A stretch of 64,000 bases of DNA, taken from the NCBI GenBank assembly GCA_030737875.1, contig CM060910.1:248838427-248902426 (forward strand). The letters run 5' to 3'. This DNA is from Allium sativum (lineage: Eukaryota > Streptophyta > Magnoliopsida > Asparagales > Amaryllidaceae). The notes under the pieces are model-generated. The model was not told the origin of the DNA and did not search any database. It saw nothing but the letters and a program-made list of their open reading frames with translations. Positions 13,881-25,900 of the stretch are shown here, in pieces. Position 1 is the stretch's first letter. Every line of letters begins with the position of its first letter. Position numbers and translations under genes: made by a program.

Positions 13881-14154
13881 ACTTACAGTGATTAGTTTAG
13901 AAAAGGATAATAAGATAGCGTTGTGGTGATTTGCTATGATTCGCATGACGTTGCTCGAAGCCGTTGAATTAGCCTTTGATTCCCTTCTTGAAGCTTTAAC
14001 TTGATTTGAATATCCAATTTGAAGAAGAACTATAACTTGTTTTAGTGGAGAATAAGTTTTATTTTAATTGTGGAAGCTAGAACAGAGAGAAACAGCATGT
14101 AGACGCCTCAAAGAATTTGTGTGGAGAAACCTTAGGTCTAGGTATTCTTTTATA
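13881..14154 (-). promoter_or_regulatory. E: TATA box, leader and splice-donor-like site
   Basis: On the minus strand TATAAAAG lies at 14154-14147, followed by about 260 nt of leader and then GTAAGT at 13886-13881. The order and spacing match the C and F LTRs. This is promoter-like structure by inspection only. In E there is no interior left to supply an acceptor. Confidence 0.55.
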
Positions 14155-14587
14155 GGTGTAGAGAGTGTTTTAGAGCCATTAGATCGCCCTAGAAGCCATC
14201 CGGTCCGTCCAAAATATGTCAAAATCGTTGTAGTCCAAATCTGGAAAAACAGGGCAGGTCGACCTAAAGGAGGGAAGGTGGACCCCCTGGTCGACCTATT
14301 TACACAGGTCGACCTGGATCCCGGGCGGGAAATTTCCCGCCCAGCCCGGGTGTGTGTTTTGAATTCGAATTTTGAATCTATTTTTATTTATTTAAATTCT
14401 TGAAACTTCTAAAGGCCATAACTTCTTCATACGGAGTCCGATTTATGCAAACTCAGACTCTATCTCAGGCAGAATTTTGAGACGAACGCAATGGTGTAAC
14501 CTATTTCCCTTAATTATTCTTCTAAAAATTATTTATACTTCAATTTGTGAAACTTAATGTTACAAAATTACGGGGTGTTACAACAAC

Positions 14588-14901
14588 ATTGCTCTGAAAG
14601 TATTGCTGACTCCCCCTGTCTATGTATGCCCCCTGAAATAAAAACTAAAAAATATCTGCAAAGAATATTGTAGTAGTATTTTTCTCCCCCTTTGTCATCG
14701 ACAAAAAGGAGTAGTATATCATAAGAGTTAAGATGCACAAATCATTCATCACAAAATACATTAGGATTGTATCATACACACCATACTTACCCAACCAAGT
14801 TACGTAGTCTTAGAGTTTGAACCAAAAATAAAATATAGTACCACTTATGTACAAGTTCTGTTTTAAGTCTTAAATATATGTTAAAAGAAGGATAAAAGGA
14901 A
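14588..14901 (-). other. D internal region between last ORF and polypurine tract
   Basis: A non-coding tail of the copia interior, pyrimidine-rich on the plus strand, interrupted on its left by the E solo LTR. I see no gene or motif in it. Confidence 0.7.
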
Positions 14902-16206
14902 CTAGCGAGATGGTGAGTCGGATTCAGTTTCTTCTTCTTCTTCTTGTCCTTCGTCTTCTTCTTCTTCATTTCCTCCTTCCCCAATGCAAGATGTTCCACG
15001 ACCACGTCCATTACTTGTTCCAGAACTAGTTCCTTCCTCTGAAGATGTCCATGTAAAAGTAGGAGGCATTGGACGTTTACCTCGGTCTTGTATATGTGTA
15101 GAGGAGGATGATGCGCCACAAGATATTGCATCCCAATGAATATCGAAGAAAGACTTAAGTTTCGTAAAACGTTTGTCAAGTTTTGTATTTAAATTATCGA
15201 TCTTATTGTCGGTACGCTTAAGTCTAGCTCCAAGAAGAAATTGATTTCGTGCAATTTGTTCAAGTGAATCTTTATTCGACGATGATGGTTGAAGAAGCTT
15301 GACCTCTTCTGGTTTGGGTTTAGAGGGCTGTGAAGAAGTGCCTTCTCGATGACCTTGTTCGTTATACTGTTCAAAAGGTATGATATTCAAACATGGTTTA
15401 GGAAGCTTCATTCTCTTTCTCGATGCTTTGTTGATACATTTTGGCTTTGAAATTTTAGATTCGGGAGATTTGAGACCATAATCAAGTAGAAGTCGCATAA
15501 TATATTCATTATAGAACAAATGCAGTCTCGTACAATCATTCACTAATAAGATCTCATCAAAGATCATATTTATCCAATTAATTTGGATATCTCCATATAT
15601 AGCATACAAAGCCTTAAAATTCACTTTATAAACCACATCAAAGTTACCAATTCTAGGTAGTAAAGAATGCATAATAGCATGATGTAGAACTCCAGCAGTA
15701 GGCCTTAAGTTGATTGCTTTTGTACTAAGTTTATGATCTTCAATAAAAAGATGACTTACATTGTCTCGAGTATGAACAGTACAAAAATCGATTGAGAACT
15801 TCCTACCAATGTTTTCCGAATGAAGAACCACTGCCATCCTTTCCTTTGAAATAAAAACATGCTCACCGCATAACACCGACTATAGACAATGAGTAGAATT
15901 CTCAGGTTTGAACTTGTCTAAGTTAAGATTTGCATAGAACAACTTGATCATGATATGATTGATTTCCACGTTGTTATCATCAAAGTCAAGAAGAGATTGA
16001 ATACGGGCTCTGGTTGCTATTTCCCTAACATCATAAAGAAGTAAATAAGAGTATTTGATGAACGAACCTTCATGAATCGTATAATCCTTCATCTCATTCC
16101 ATCTCCTGACTGCTATTGGATCCATTAACCACTGTTTTAAATTGGAATCAATGGGTTGAAGTTGTGTAGAAGATGATTTCTTTGATTTCTTTTGCGGTGG
16201 ATCCAT
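14902..16206 (-). pseudogene. D post-pol ORF: plant-transposon-protein-like, one in-frame stop
   Basis: A single reading frame of 435 codons opens at 16206 and is broken only by a stop at 15880-15882. The frame continues directly to 14902. The N-terminus is lysine-rich (PPQKKSKKSS, possibly nuclear). The middle (LLYDVREIATRARI..., then RPTAGVLHHAIMHSLLPRIG and INWINMIFDEIL) resembles the family called 'putative plant transposon protein' (Pfam PF20167, from memory), often found downstream of copia/gypsy pol. The C-terminal part has a coiled-coil-like stretch (TDNKIDNLNTKLDKRFTKL), then Ser/Gly-rich sequence and an acidic Glu/Asp tail. In SIRE-type elements this position is occupied by an envelope-like ORF of unclear role. 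I see no clear signal peptide or membrane segment. Confidence 0.65.
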
Positions 16207-16614
16207 TGATTTTTAAGAGATTTGAATTGGGGATTTAGGATAGATATGGGATAGTGTGTTTGAAGGTTGAAAATGATAAATGAAAGGGTGGGAGGTGGAA
16301 CCGACGTTTGCAAGTTTGATGTTTTAAAAACAAAAATTAACGGAACTGATCGACCGCGACGAAATCACCGGTCGACCGTTTCAAAATAGAAACATTTCCG
16401 GTCAACTGGTTTATCTGAAGCCTGTTTTGTTTCGAAACAAAGTGCTAAACAGTCAACTGGGGGGATTTTATCGGTCGACTGGTTTGGCTGAACATGGTAT
16501 CCCAGCTTTTCAAGATTTTTCAAAGTGCTATTATATATAATTTGAATTAAAAATCTTGAAATAATAAAACAAAATACATGAAATATAAAAGAAAACATAA
16601 CATATACTAGAAAA
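16207..16614 (-). other. D spacer with GGTCGAC/GGTCAAC motif cluster
   Basis: Non-coding spacer between the two post-pol ORFs. Between about 16345 and 16490 it holds four spaced variants of one motif (GGTCGACCGTTT, GGTCAACTGGTTT, AGTCAACTGGG, GGTCGACTGGTTT). Related GGTCGAC motifs lie in the D LTRs. No gene is seen. Confidence 0.6.
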
Positions 16615-17106
16615 TTAATGTGATGTAGCTGAATTATGCTCGGTTGACTCTTCCTTAACTTCTCGAATACGAGATGTCCATGGCGACCATTTTTCCTTTG
16701 CACCTTCGTTACGATTACAATTACGATCCCAAGAGTTTGGACTCCTAGAAGAAGAAGGGACATATGGCATAGGTTCAAAAACTCCATGTTTGTTCGTGCT
16801 ACAGAAAAATGAAGCCATTCTTTCCAAAAGAGAGAGACGATCCGAGGTAATTCTCTGTTCGTAATGCAACTGTCGTTGAATCTCAATTTGTTGTTTTTGA
16901 TAGTGATGAATTTCTCCTATCTTATCTCTAGTTCGAGGGGAGCAAAACAGAGCTTTCTTTGAGCGTTTAAGCATTGGTGTATTTCCAGGCATATGAGTGC
17001 ATTTTGGTCTACTTTTCGGTGTTTCAGGAGAATAATATTCCTCAGGTTCAGAACTTGTAACTGAAATGTGTGACCTTTGTGTACATTCATTGCAGATGTG
17101 AGCCAT
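16615..17106 (-). CDS. D post-pol ORF 1, 163 aa, unknown function
   Basis: An open reading frame from ATG at 17106, about 230 bases downstream of the pol stop, in the same orientation. The N-terminus has a C-N-E-C pair (residues 5-8). The centre is rich in Lys, Arg and Gln (EIHHYQKQQIEIQRQLHYEQ), which looks helical. I recognise no family. It sits where SIRE/Maximus elements carry extra ORFs between pol and the 3' LTR, so it is probably element-encoded. Whether it was ever a separate protein or the start of the next ORF, now separated by decay, is uncertain. It has no frameshift that I can detect. Confidence 0.45.
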   Translation of the reverse strand: MAHICNECTQRSHISVTSSEPEEYYSPETPKSRPKCTHMPGNTPMLKRSKKALFCSPRTRDKIGEIHHYQKQQIEIQRQLHYEQRITSDRLSLLERMASFFCSTNKHGVFEPMPYVPSSSRSPNSWDRNCNRNEGAKEKWSPWTSRIREVKEESTEHNSATSH

Positions 17107-17336
17107 TGTTTCTACTTGATATGAAAGATGAATTCTAAAGTGATATATTTTATCATATATATAGTGTTTTACTATATATCATGAATGGCCAGGAAAAGAC
17201 ATAGAGTTTTGGCCGTAAACTTAAAGAGAGGCTCATATTCAATATGCTAATAATAGCAAAAATATGCTAAGTAAGAATTGTAGTAATTTAGTACGTGCAT
17301 ATTTTAACTTGTTATATCATGAAACACATGTAGATA

Positions 17337-20300
17337 TTAATTTTGAAGTTCCTTCCATGATATGAGACCAAGCTCTCTACGAAGTTTGATAAAATTTGAT
17401 TCATCTAGAGGCATAGAAAAGAGACTGCTAGTTGATTTTCCATATGTACATATTCAAGATTTATATTTCCTTTCTCAATATTATCTCTCAGAAAATGATG
17501 TCGTATATCTATATGTTTAGTTCGAGAGTGATCAACCAGATTTTTAGATAAATTTATCGCACTTGTATTGTCGCAGTATATGATTGAATTTGATAAATTA
17601 ATACCAAAATCCTTAAGTGTTTGTTGCATATATATAACTTGTGTGCAAGCAAGAGTTGCCGATATATACTCCACTTCACATGTAGATAGTGAAACACAAT
17701 TTTGTTTCTTACTAAACCAGGATATAAGTGATTTTCCAATAAAATGACATGTATCACTTGTACTCTTTCTATCCGTTCGAGATCCACCAAAATCAGCATC
17801 ACTATATGATACCAACTCAAATGGACAATCTTTCGGATAGAAAAGACCGAAATCTTTGGTTTTATTAAGATAACGAATTATTCGTTTCACTGCTCGTAAA
17901 TGTGATTCCTTAGGATCGGCTTGAAAACGTGCACATAAACAAACACTCATCATAATATCTGGACGACTAGCTGTTAGATATAAAAGAGAGCCTATCATAA
18001 TATGATATAACTTTTGGTCTACACTTTTCCCATTCTCATCTTTTTCAAGATGGTTTGATGTACTCATTGGAGTAGGTTTTCCGGAAGTGTTTTCTAATCC
18101 AAACCTTTTAATACAATTTCCACAATATTTTTCTTGATTTAAATAGATACCATTCGGAAGTTGTTTAATTTGAAGACCAAGAAAATATGATAATTCTCCC
18201 ATATGTGACATTTCAAATTCTTTGGTCATAATATCCAACTCCTTACAAAGTTTAACGTTTGTTGATCCAAAGATTATGTCGTCCACATATATTTGTATAA
18301 CCAAAATATCTTTTTGAGAATGCTTAATAAATAATTTTTGATCAACTTTCCCTATTTGAAATCCTGAATCAATAAGATAACTTCTTAAACATTCATACTA
18401 AGAACGAGATGCTTGTTTTAAACCATACAAAGCTTTCTTAAGTTTAAATACATGATCAGGGTATTTTTCATGTTTAAATAGAGGAGGTTGTTCAACATAA
18501 ACATTCTCTTTGATAAATCCATTTAAAAACGCACTCTTGACATCCATCTGATATAATTTAAAATTATGGTGACAAGCAAAAGATAATAAAATTCTAATAG
18601 CCTCTAATCTAGCAACAGGTGCAAATGTCTCTTCATAATCGATACCCTCTTCTTGATTATAACCTTGTGCTACTAACCGTGCTTTATTTCTCGTGATGTT
18701 TCCTTGTTCATTAGCCTTATTTTTATAGACCCATTTAGTTCCTATTACCGACTGATCGGTTGGCCTTGGCACAAGTTCCCATACATCATTGTGCTCAAAC
18801 TGATTTAGTTCTTCTTGCATGGTAATGATCCATTAGTCATCGGTAGCAGCTTCCTTAAGATTTTTAGGTTCGATATTTGAGATAAACGCAACATGACCCA
18901 TTTGATTAAGCTGACTTCTTGTTCTTATTTGTGAAGATACTTCTCCAATTATATTTTGAACAGGATGATCTCTTAAAATTCTTGTTGGAGAACGTATTAT
19001 TGGTGGAGATCGTGACTCTATTTGATGAGTATTATTTTTAACAGTTATTTCTGAGCCAGAATCTGTTTTTGTGACGATAGGATTTTCTGTGACCATTATT
19101 TCGTCATCATCTATGATATTATTAGGATGTTGACAGAACTCATTGAAAGATATATGCAGAGATTCTTCAATATTTTTGGTTCGTTTATTAAATATACAAT
19201 AGGCCTTGCTTCGTTCCGAATAACCAACAAATATACCTTCATCGGCCTTTGGATCGAATTTACCTAGATGGTCTTTCATATTTAAAATAAAGCACTTTGA
19301 ACCAAATACTTTGAAGTATGAAATTTTAGGCTTTCTTTTGTTAAATAATTCATACGACGTATTCTTGGTGAGAGGTCGTATGGATACACGGTTCAAAACA
19401 TAACAGGCAGCTGCAATGGCTTCTACCTTTAATAATGTTCTTGCACATTCTTGTAAAGTCCGGTTCTTCCGTTCTACAACTCCGTTTTGTTGTGGAGTTC
19501 TAGGATAAGAAAAGTTATGATATATACCTTTTTTTGTACAAAAATGTTCAAATTCATTATTTTCAAACTCTCCGCCATGATCACTTCTTATATTTTTAAC
19601 ATTAAGCCCTTTCGATTTTTGAATTCTTTTGACAAAAGATTTAAAATGATTAAAAGTGTCACTTTTTTCTTTCAAGAAAATTGTCCAGGTGTAACATGAG
19701 AAATCATCAACAATTACAAACACATATCGACTATGGTTTATTGACTGAACCTGAGTTGGTCCGAATAAATCCATATGTAATAATTCAAGTGGTTGTAATG
19801 TGGATATTACCTTCTTGGATTTAAATGTAGATTTGGTCAATTTTCCTACTTGACATGCGTCACAAAGATTGTCAACTTTAAATTTTAACTTGGGTAGTCC
19901 ATTAACTAGATTATTTTTGGCTAGCTTGTCAACAGTTTTGAAGTTTATATGACATAAACGTTTGTGCCATAGTCATGGATCATTATTGTTTGCTATAAGA
20001 CACATATCTGAATTATGATTAATATTCATGTTCAGAATATATATATTTCTATCTCTATATCCTTCAAAAACTAAATTGTTATCTTTGTCTAGAATACTAC
20101 ATTTATTATTTGAGAAGGAAATTGTAAAGCCTTTATCGCTTAATTGACTAATACTAAGCAAATTATGCTTCAAATTTTTAACTAGCAAGACATTAGTAAT
20201 GAGAGGTAAGTTAGATGTACCGTAATTGCTCACATCGCCTTTGCTGATGATATAGCCTTTTGAGTTATCTCCAAAAGTGACGGAGCCACCATCTTCATAT

Positions 20301-20490
20301 GTAATATTTATCAGCAAATTCTTGTCTCCAGTCATATGCTTCAAGCAAACACTGTCCAAAATCCACTTTCCTCTTTTCTTAAGTAGGACCTGCAAAAAAT
20401 AAAATTAAGTCCATGGTACCCACCTTTTTATAGGGTCCTAAGAGTTAGGTCTTAGAAGTCCAAACCCATACCGGTCTGGTATCCCTTTAT
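17337..20490 (-). pseudogene. pol: D pol: protease-integrase-RT-RNase H, copia type, broken
   Basis: One frame runs from about 20490 to 17405 with in-frame stops at about 20379-20450, 19973, 18833 and 18398. A 1-base deletion near 17415-17430 shifts the last codons, and the family-typical end (PLDES...LRRELG) resumes in another frame to the stop at 17337. Order: protease ILDSVCLKHMTGD (20330-20370; the usual DSG is DSV), HHCC zinc region (about 19860-19960), integrase core with MDLFGPTQ, RSDHGGEF and VERKNRTLQE, RT with [21 protein letters not shown] and YVDD (about 18275-18290), RNase H with SDADFGG, STCEVEYI and DNTSAINL. Integrase before RT defines copia. Two of the stops fall at positions that are tryptophan in relatives, consistent with G-to-A change. 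Confidence 0.92.
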
Positions 20491-20715
20491 ATAAATAATT
20501 AGAATTATAGTGCACTGTTTTCAAAAAGTTTTGAATATATTTGTTCCTAATCAAATTATTGTTTGTTTTAGGAACCCATATTTTGATAGTTTTGATATTT
20601 TGTTTTTGAGATCCGCAACTGGTTTGGCTTTGGAATATAACAAACTAAGATTTTTCTTGGCTTCGGTTTCTTGTACTACTTTATTTTTTCTTTTTCCCAG
20701 AAATTTCTTAGTTTC

Positions 20716-21432
20716 TTATTTTTTATATCCCAATCCTTGTTTATTTGAAGTAGGTTGTGAATTCTTAATGATTTTTTTCAAATTTTCTTGCCCTTTGTTA
20801 AAGTTAGAAATATTTTGTGTAATATTACCTAACTTACTTTGTAAACTGGATTTCTCGAGGTCTAGAATTTTGACTTTTCCCTTAAGCTCATGATTTTCAG
20901 AAGTAAGAACATCATTTTTCTCTTTTTGAGTTATAATTTCTTGACTCAAAAGAGATACTTGAGAGTTAATATTAGATGATGATTCTTGAAGTTTTTCAAG
21001 TTCTTCTTCTGATGTTTTCTTCTCGTCTTTTAGCATATCTCGTTCTATCTCTGATCTACTCAAATCAGCTCTGGCTTATTTTAATTGACGTTTTACATCT
21101 TTAAATTTAACTACTAATTCAGCATTAATATCGAGAACTTCTTCAAAAGTCGGAATTTGTACCTCATCTTCTGTTGTCATGAAACACACATTAGCTTGCT
21201 CATTGTCTGAGTCACTTTCACTATCAGATGAAGATAAGTCTGAATCATCCCATGTCACTGAGAATGCTTGCTTCTTTGATTTGTCTTTCTTGTATTTGAA
21301 TTTGTCACTTTCTGACTTCTTCTTTTGCTCTGGACAATCCTTTTGCATGCCCCTTTTGGTGACAATTGAAGCATTCTACATTTGATGACAATGGTTTATT
21401 TGATCTAAACTTCTTTTTGTTGTATCGACTAG
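20716..21432 (-). pseudogene. gag: D gag 3' part: zinc knuckle and coiled coil, broken
   Basis: Downstream of the F insertion point the gag frame resumes. A CCHC zinc knuckle is split by a one-base insertion near 21345: CFNCHQKGH reads in one frame and KDCPEQ in the next. An acidic Ser/Asp stretch follows (21200-21260). Then a long heptad-like Glu/Lys/Leu segment (20716-21070; EELEKLQESSSNINSQVSLL) is interrupted by one stop at 21076. A coiled-coil tail after the zinc knuckle is known in SIRE-type gag. The 225 bases after 20716 carry further stops before the protease region. Confidence 0.85.
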
Positions 21433-23279
21433 TGTAACACCCAGCCTCCGCTAGGGTCACTCGCAAAGGAATGCACTAGCTTTAGAGGGGCATTATTGGT
21501 AAACATGCACAGAAATATCACAAGACAGAACATATAAAATAGCGGAAGTAAAATCGAACTTTCATAAACATGAATACATAAGGTCTAAAGCCTTTTACAT
21601 CAGAGTACATCAAAACCTGTCTTGCAATAGTAAAGAAGCAGAAAGACTTTTTCATAAATTATTCCCCAAATAAAAACAGTAAAGTAGCCATAGCCAGGAA
21701 AAGTCCAAGCCATCCATGATGACCTTCAAGCAGAAGAAGTCCGAACTAAACAGCAGTGTTTCCTCCCTGTAACCTGGGGGGGGGGAACGGAAGAAAAGAG
21801 GCGAAACAAAACGGGTCAGTCAAAAAGACTGAGTAAGCCCTATCTACTATTAGTATAAAAACTAGTAAAGTTAACTGTCATGAGAAACTGAGATGAACAT
21901 AAGCATGATACAAGATAGGTCAATTAAATCAAAATAACAGGATGAACTACTGAACTCAGATAAACTAGGGTGTCGTGATAAACTACGATGTCAAGATAAA
22001 ACAAGGTATCACATTGTCAGGTTCCTATCAAGTATAATATCCCAAGATATCTATCGCGTATAACGTCCCATGGCATCTATCCTGTATATCCGCTCTGCAC
22101 CTACCGTACTAGTACCCCAACTGTATTACGAGTTATCCGTGAATGACCCGTACTCAAAAGTCGTGTAATGGTCCATGTCAACCTAATATGCCGCATATAT
22201 AGGTTACTCAACTCATATGTTTCTTTCCATGTATAAGTTCAGTCCTTTGCCGTAGGCTATACGGGCTTTCCCATGTAAACGGTTTATCCTTGAAGTTGTT
22301 TTGGACTGCAAAACTTGATCTAGTTGTGTTTCCTTACCATGAACTATCGCGCGTCCACTTAGGATTTATGCCACCTAGGACTGCTAGGGATTATGCTACC
22401 TAATGAACGTTTCCGTGTCTCGGTTTGGGTTTTGGCCACCTAGGACCACTAGGGATTACGCCACCCGTCAACCGCGCCCTTGATCCCACGTATGTATCGT
22501 GAATCGTTTTCCATGTCTAGATGCACATGTTCCCCAATGTGCCATCCGAGTTCCGTGCCAGGGCAAATCAAGAAATACGGAACTCGGTCGGGAGCTTTAA
22601 ATCGTCTGCCGATGCAGATATCAAGGTCTGTTTTTGTACCCGTGGCTATGGTCCCACGTGACCCCTCCCTCAACTACTGAAAGGCAATCCAAGAAAAATC
22701 ATGTATAAGAACCACTCCATAGCCCCACTATAGCCCACTTTCCTACGGGCCAACCTCACCCATGACTCGATAGCAAGCACATGGTCTGTTGGGGGTTCCC
22801 TGCCTTTCCGCACGTACACGATTGACTAAAGATGGTAGGTAGTCGGCGATGCGCTATCTAGGGCAAAAACAAGAATCGTCGACTCCACGCTAATCCATCC
22901 CAGTCTTTAGGTTGCTCGCATAGCAACCAAGGCATACTCTTGGTCCTTCTAACGCAGACCTTAACCTCTCATGGGCCTAGTATAATTACCTGGCAGCCCA
23001 CAGAGGGATCCCAAAAATATCCTCACGTCCCCCGAAGCTTCCACTTCGGCACCCAGTGCGCTGGAGCTTTTATCCAAGTCAGATAACTTGCTCCCCCTCG
23101 TATACTAAGCGATGACCTACCGTATCAGGTTACTCATCGTTTTGAGAATTAGTCCTATGTCCTTAGCTAAGAATTATTACTTAGTTACTCTTAACTAAGG
23201 TTTACCACTTAGCTTCCTTTCCCGTTATCCTTGATTAACCACGGTTTTCTACCTAGTTCTTCTAGCTAGGGTTTGTCTA

Positions 23280-24060
23280 TTGGGTTAAGTGTTATCATTC
23301 AAGTCCATGACTTAACCCGCCAACGAATCACGTCAAAGATTGGCTAAGTATTTAAGTTCAAGACTTACTCCCACAAGTTGGTTAAGTGTACTCAGAGGCT
23401 CATGACTTAACCCTATCAAGTCAAATTGGTCAAGTACTAGCTTACCTTAATCCTATCGGATTATCTTGCTAGATCGATTAAGCATAGATTATCTTAATCC
23501 CATCAAATTATCGAGTCGGATTGGTTAAGTATAGGTTGGCTTAACCCCATCCTCTAATCGTACTACAATGGTTAAGTATATTCTAAAAAGGTCTTGTGAC
23601 TTAACCTTATCAGGTCCGCGTATTAGATTGGTTAAGTGTAAGTTACTTAACCCCATCAAATCATCATGTATAATTGGTTAAGTATAAGTTGCTTAACCCC
23701 ATTAAATTATCACGTTAAGTTGGTTAAGTATTGGTTACTTAACCTCATTGAATTACCGAGTTTAAATTGGTTAAGTGTTTAACTTAACCCCATCGAATTA
23801 CCGTGTGGATTACTTAACCCCATCTAATTACCGTGTCGGATTAGTTAGGTGCAAATTACTTAACCCCATCCCCTAATCATCTTGTATGGTTAAGTGTCAT
23901 TAAGCAAATCAAATCACTTAACCTACCCAACCTTGTCATGTTTTGTTAAATATCATTAGCCTAACCAATTCACTTAACCCATTTACCCATGTCATATTTG
24001 GTTAAGAGTCATTAATCAAATTAATTTAACCCTATCATGTGGCATTAATTACTTAATGCA
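23280..24060 (-). repeat. F 3' LTR: GGTTAAGT / ACTTAACC palindrome array
   Basis: About a dozen units of 45-70 bp in which 'ggttaagt' is followed at 10-25 bases by 'acttaacc'. Spacers contain 'ccatcaaatta' variants. Each pair can fold as a hairpin of 8 bp or so. The unit is present again at 29715-30510. Confidence 0.9.
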
Positions 24061-24075
24061 CCCCAACCTCTCACA

Positions 24076-24144
24076 TTAGACTTTGTTGTGGTTACTAGTT
24101 AAGCCGGTCGGTTCCGGGTAGCTTTACACCACAACTTGGTTTAA
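24076..24144 (-). other. F 3' LTR: covarying hairpin module, copy 1
   Basis: The outer stem is TTAGAC with GTTTAA (one weakened pair; GTCTAA in the other LTR). The inner stem is GTTGTGGT with ACCACAAC. CCGG motifs lie in the loop. Confidence 0.75.
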
Positions 24145-24180
24145 CCTCGGGTTCAAGCACAACATGACCAACTTCTCACA

Positions 24181-24254
24181 TTGGGTCCTATTGTTTGCAA
24201 CTACTAGTTAGGCCGGTCGGTTCCGGGTAGTTTTACGTTGCAAACTCAACCCAA
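24181..24254 (-). other. F 3' LTR: covarying hairpin module, copy 2
   Basis: The outer stem is TTGGGT (24181) with ACCCAA (24249). The inner stem is GTTTGCAAC (24193) with GTTGCAAAC (24237). Both stems differ from copy 1 yet stay fully complementary. Confidence 0.78.
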
Positions 24255-24993
24255 CCTCGAGTTGGCCACACTTATATTATCTAAGTGTCATGTTCATCAT
24301 GTTTCCAAAACATGTTACAAGTTTTTCAAGCATTTGGGTAGACCTAACTTAATAGGTAAATTCCCAAAGGGTAGACCTAACTTAATAGGTAAATTCCCAA
24401 GCTTATGTTTTTATGCATACTTACATGTCAACTTCCATGTTATATTTCAAGCCATGTTTTCAAGTTGTATTTTCATGTCATTAGAAATTACCCATAACAT
24501 AACCCAACACTTTTAAACTCACATATACGTTCGCAACAACGTAATGGATTAAAAGAAGAGACTTGGCAAAGGAATGACAAAAATGGGTATTAAGCCACAA
24601 GTTAATCATGGTGGCAAATGAGGCACAAATGTGTTCATTAGCTTGCATGTTACATTATTACACCTCAAAAACATGCATAAACCCAAACTTGGCACATAAA
24701 CGAATCATGGTGACTAAAGACATAGAATGATGACTAGTGACTCGCATATATCATCATATAAGGGTTATGATTTCATATGCAAGTTGACAAGAAGATTATG
24801 AAGGTTCTCATGTTGCATAATGCAACATTTCAACATAAAGGTTGTAGCTTTTTTCTCATAAGATCAAGATAATGACTTCATAAACTTGCATAACATGTTA
24901 GCATGCATCATTCTCAATGATCAAACCCAAACTTTCTACATGAACATTTAACTTCATAGTTAATATCTAAGAGTAGGGAAAGGGCTTACATTG

Positions 24994-25260
24994 CTATGAA
25001 GGCACAAATCGATTTAAATTAAAGATTGTGATGAAGCCTATGCATGCCATCACCCAAAAACCAAAAGATGAACACTCCGAATCAATCAAAACCCCATCTT
25101 TATGAACAAAGATCAAAGCTTTTGCCTTGAAATCAACTTGAGAAGCTCTCATACTAACATAGGGACTCTCTAATACTCTCATGATCATGAAACCTCTCAT
25201 AGAAATGAAGTGGAGGCTAGGATAGTTGAGTGGAGGCCATGAGAGTAGCAATTTTGCCAT
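24994..25260 (-). CDS. F 3' LTR copy of the 88-aa leader ORF
   Basis: ATG at 25260 lies about 55 bases downstream of the TATA box. The ORF ends four bases before the GTAAGC donor-like site. Its product is hydrophobic near the C-terminus (FWVMACIGFITIF). It differs by one residue (Cys/Tyr) from the copy in the 5' LTR. No family is recognised. It may be a regulatory upstream ORF or chance. Confidence 0.3.
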   Translation of the reverse strand: MAKLLLSWPPLNYPSLHFISMRGFMIMRVLESPYVSMRASQVDFKAKALIFVHKDGVLIDSECSSFGFWVMACIGFITIFNLNRFVPS

Positions 25261-25900
25261 AGTTTAGTTGCATGAATGAATAATGAGGGTTTAGGGGTAG
25301 GTTAGGGGCTTATTTATAGATTAGGCAAGTGTTTTAGGCCATAGGATTAAACCTAGATTCAATCCAAGCCACCAAAGTATGTCTTGGGGAAGAAGTCAAG
25401 TGTAGGAACCATCTAGGGCCTTTAGATTAAAGATGAACCATGAGAACCATCCAAATGCAAAATCTGCATTTGAGCGAATCGGCCCACGGGTTGACAGCCA
25501 AACACCCTGGATTAACCCCTAGTCGACCCAGCGGGCTCAGGTCGACCTCAAAAATCGGCCGGTTCGGTTATTCCCCTCTCCTAATTCGCTGTTTTGAACA
25601 TTTTTGCATATTTATTTATTTAATTTTCAATTATATATATATATATCAATATATATATATTTCTCTGCGCAACCCATTTCACTTAATTAAGTATACTTTA
25701 ATTTGGGAATTTTTTCGTGAAACTTCGCGAGGCCATATCTTGGTCATACGGACTCCGATTTTCGAAAACTCGGACTCTATTTCGCGTATTTTTCCGAGAC
25801 GAACGCAATGGCAAAGCCCGTTTCCCTTGATTCAGATTTTACAGTTTAATTCTGCCTCCATTTATGTTATAACAGGTTATTGAAAATACGGGTTGTTACA

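Larger units (their letters stand above)
10438..14582 (-). mobile_element. E: solo LTR of a gypsy (Tekay-like) element
   Basis: On the plus strand it opens TGAAACACCCC at 10438 and closes GGGGTGTTACA at 14582. It is flanked by a perfect 5-bp TSD ACAAC (10433-10437 and 14583-14587). There is one LTR and no PBS or interior, so it is a solo LTR left by LTR-LTR recombination. On the minus strand it is collinear with the LTR of C: TATA box (14147-14154), leader, GTAAGT, paired hairpin modules, 'gtggggcacgattactgggctgat' block (11610-11635) and 'ggtgtttca' end. ORFs inside are not supported. Confidence 0.93.
21433..25900 (-). repeat. F 3' LTR
   Basis: TGTAACACCC...GGGTTGTTACA, 4.47 kb. Relative to the 5' LTR it lacks about 18 bases in the palindrome array near 23810. 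It carries the same TATA box (25313-25318), leader ORF, GTAAGC (24984-24989), hairpin modules and palindrome array. The remaining ORFs in the LTR, including the mirrored pair at 22449-22680, are not supported as genes. Confidence 0.95.

Noticed and set aside
20400..20420. Polypyrimidine-CAG just before copia protease as a splice acceptor
   Set aside because: The frame reads through this region apart from one stop, and no matching donor or intron is required. Coding decay explains it better.
22449..22680. 74-aa and 66-aa ORFs identical in both F LTRs (also 28880-29111)
   Set aside because: The identity reflects the young age of the LTRs. The two frames overlap on opposite strands and show no domain or promoter relationship.
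23280..24060. CRISPR-like appearance of regularly spaced short repeats
   Set aside because: Half-sites alternate in orientation, spacing is irregular, there are no cas genes, and the context is a plant LTR.
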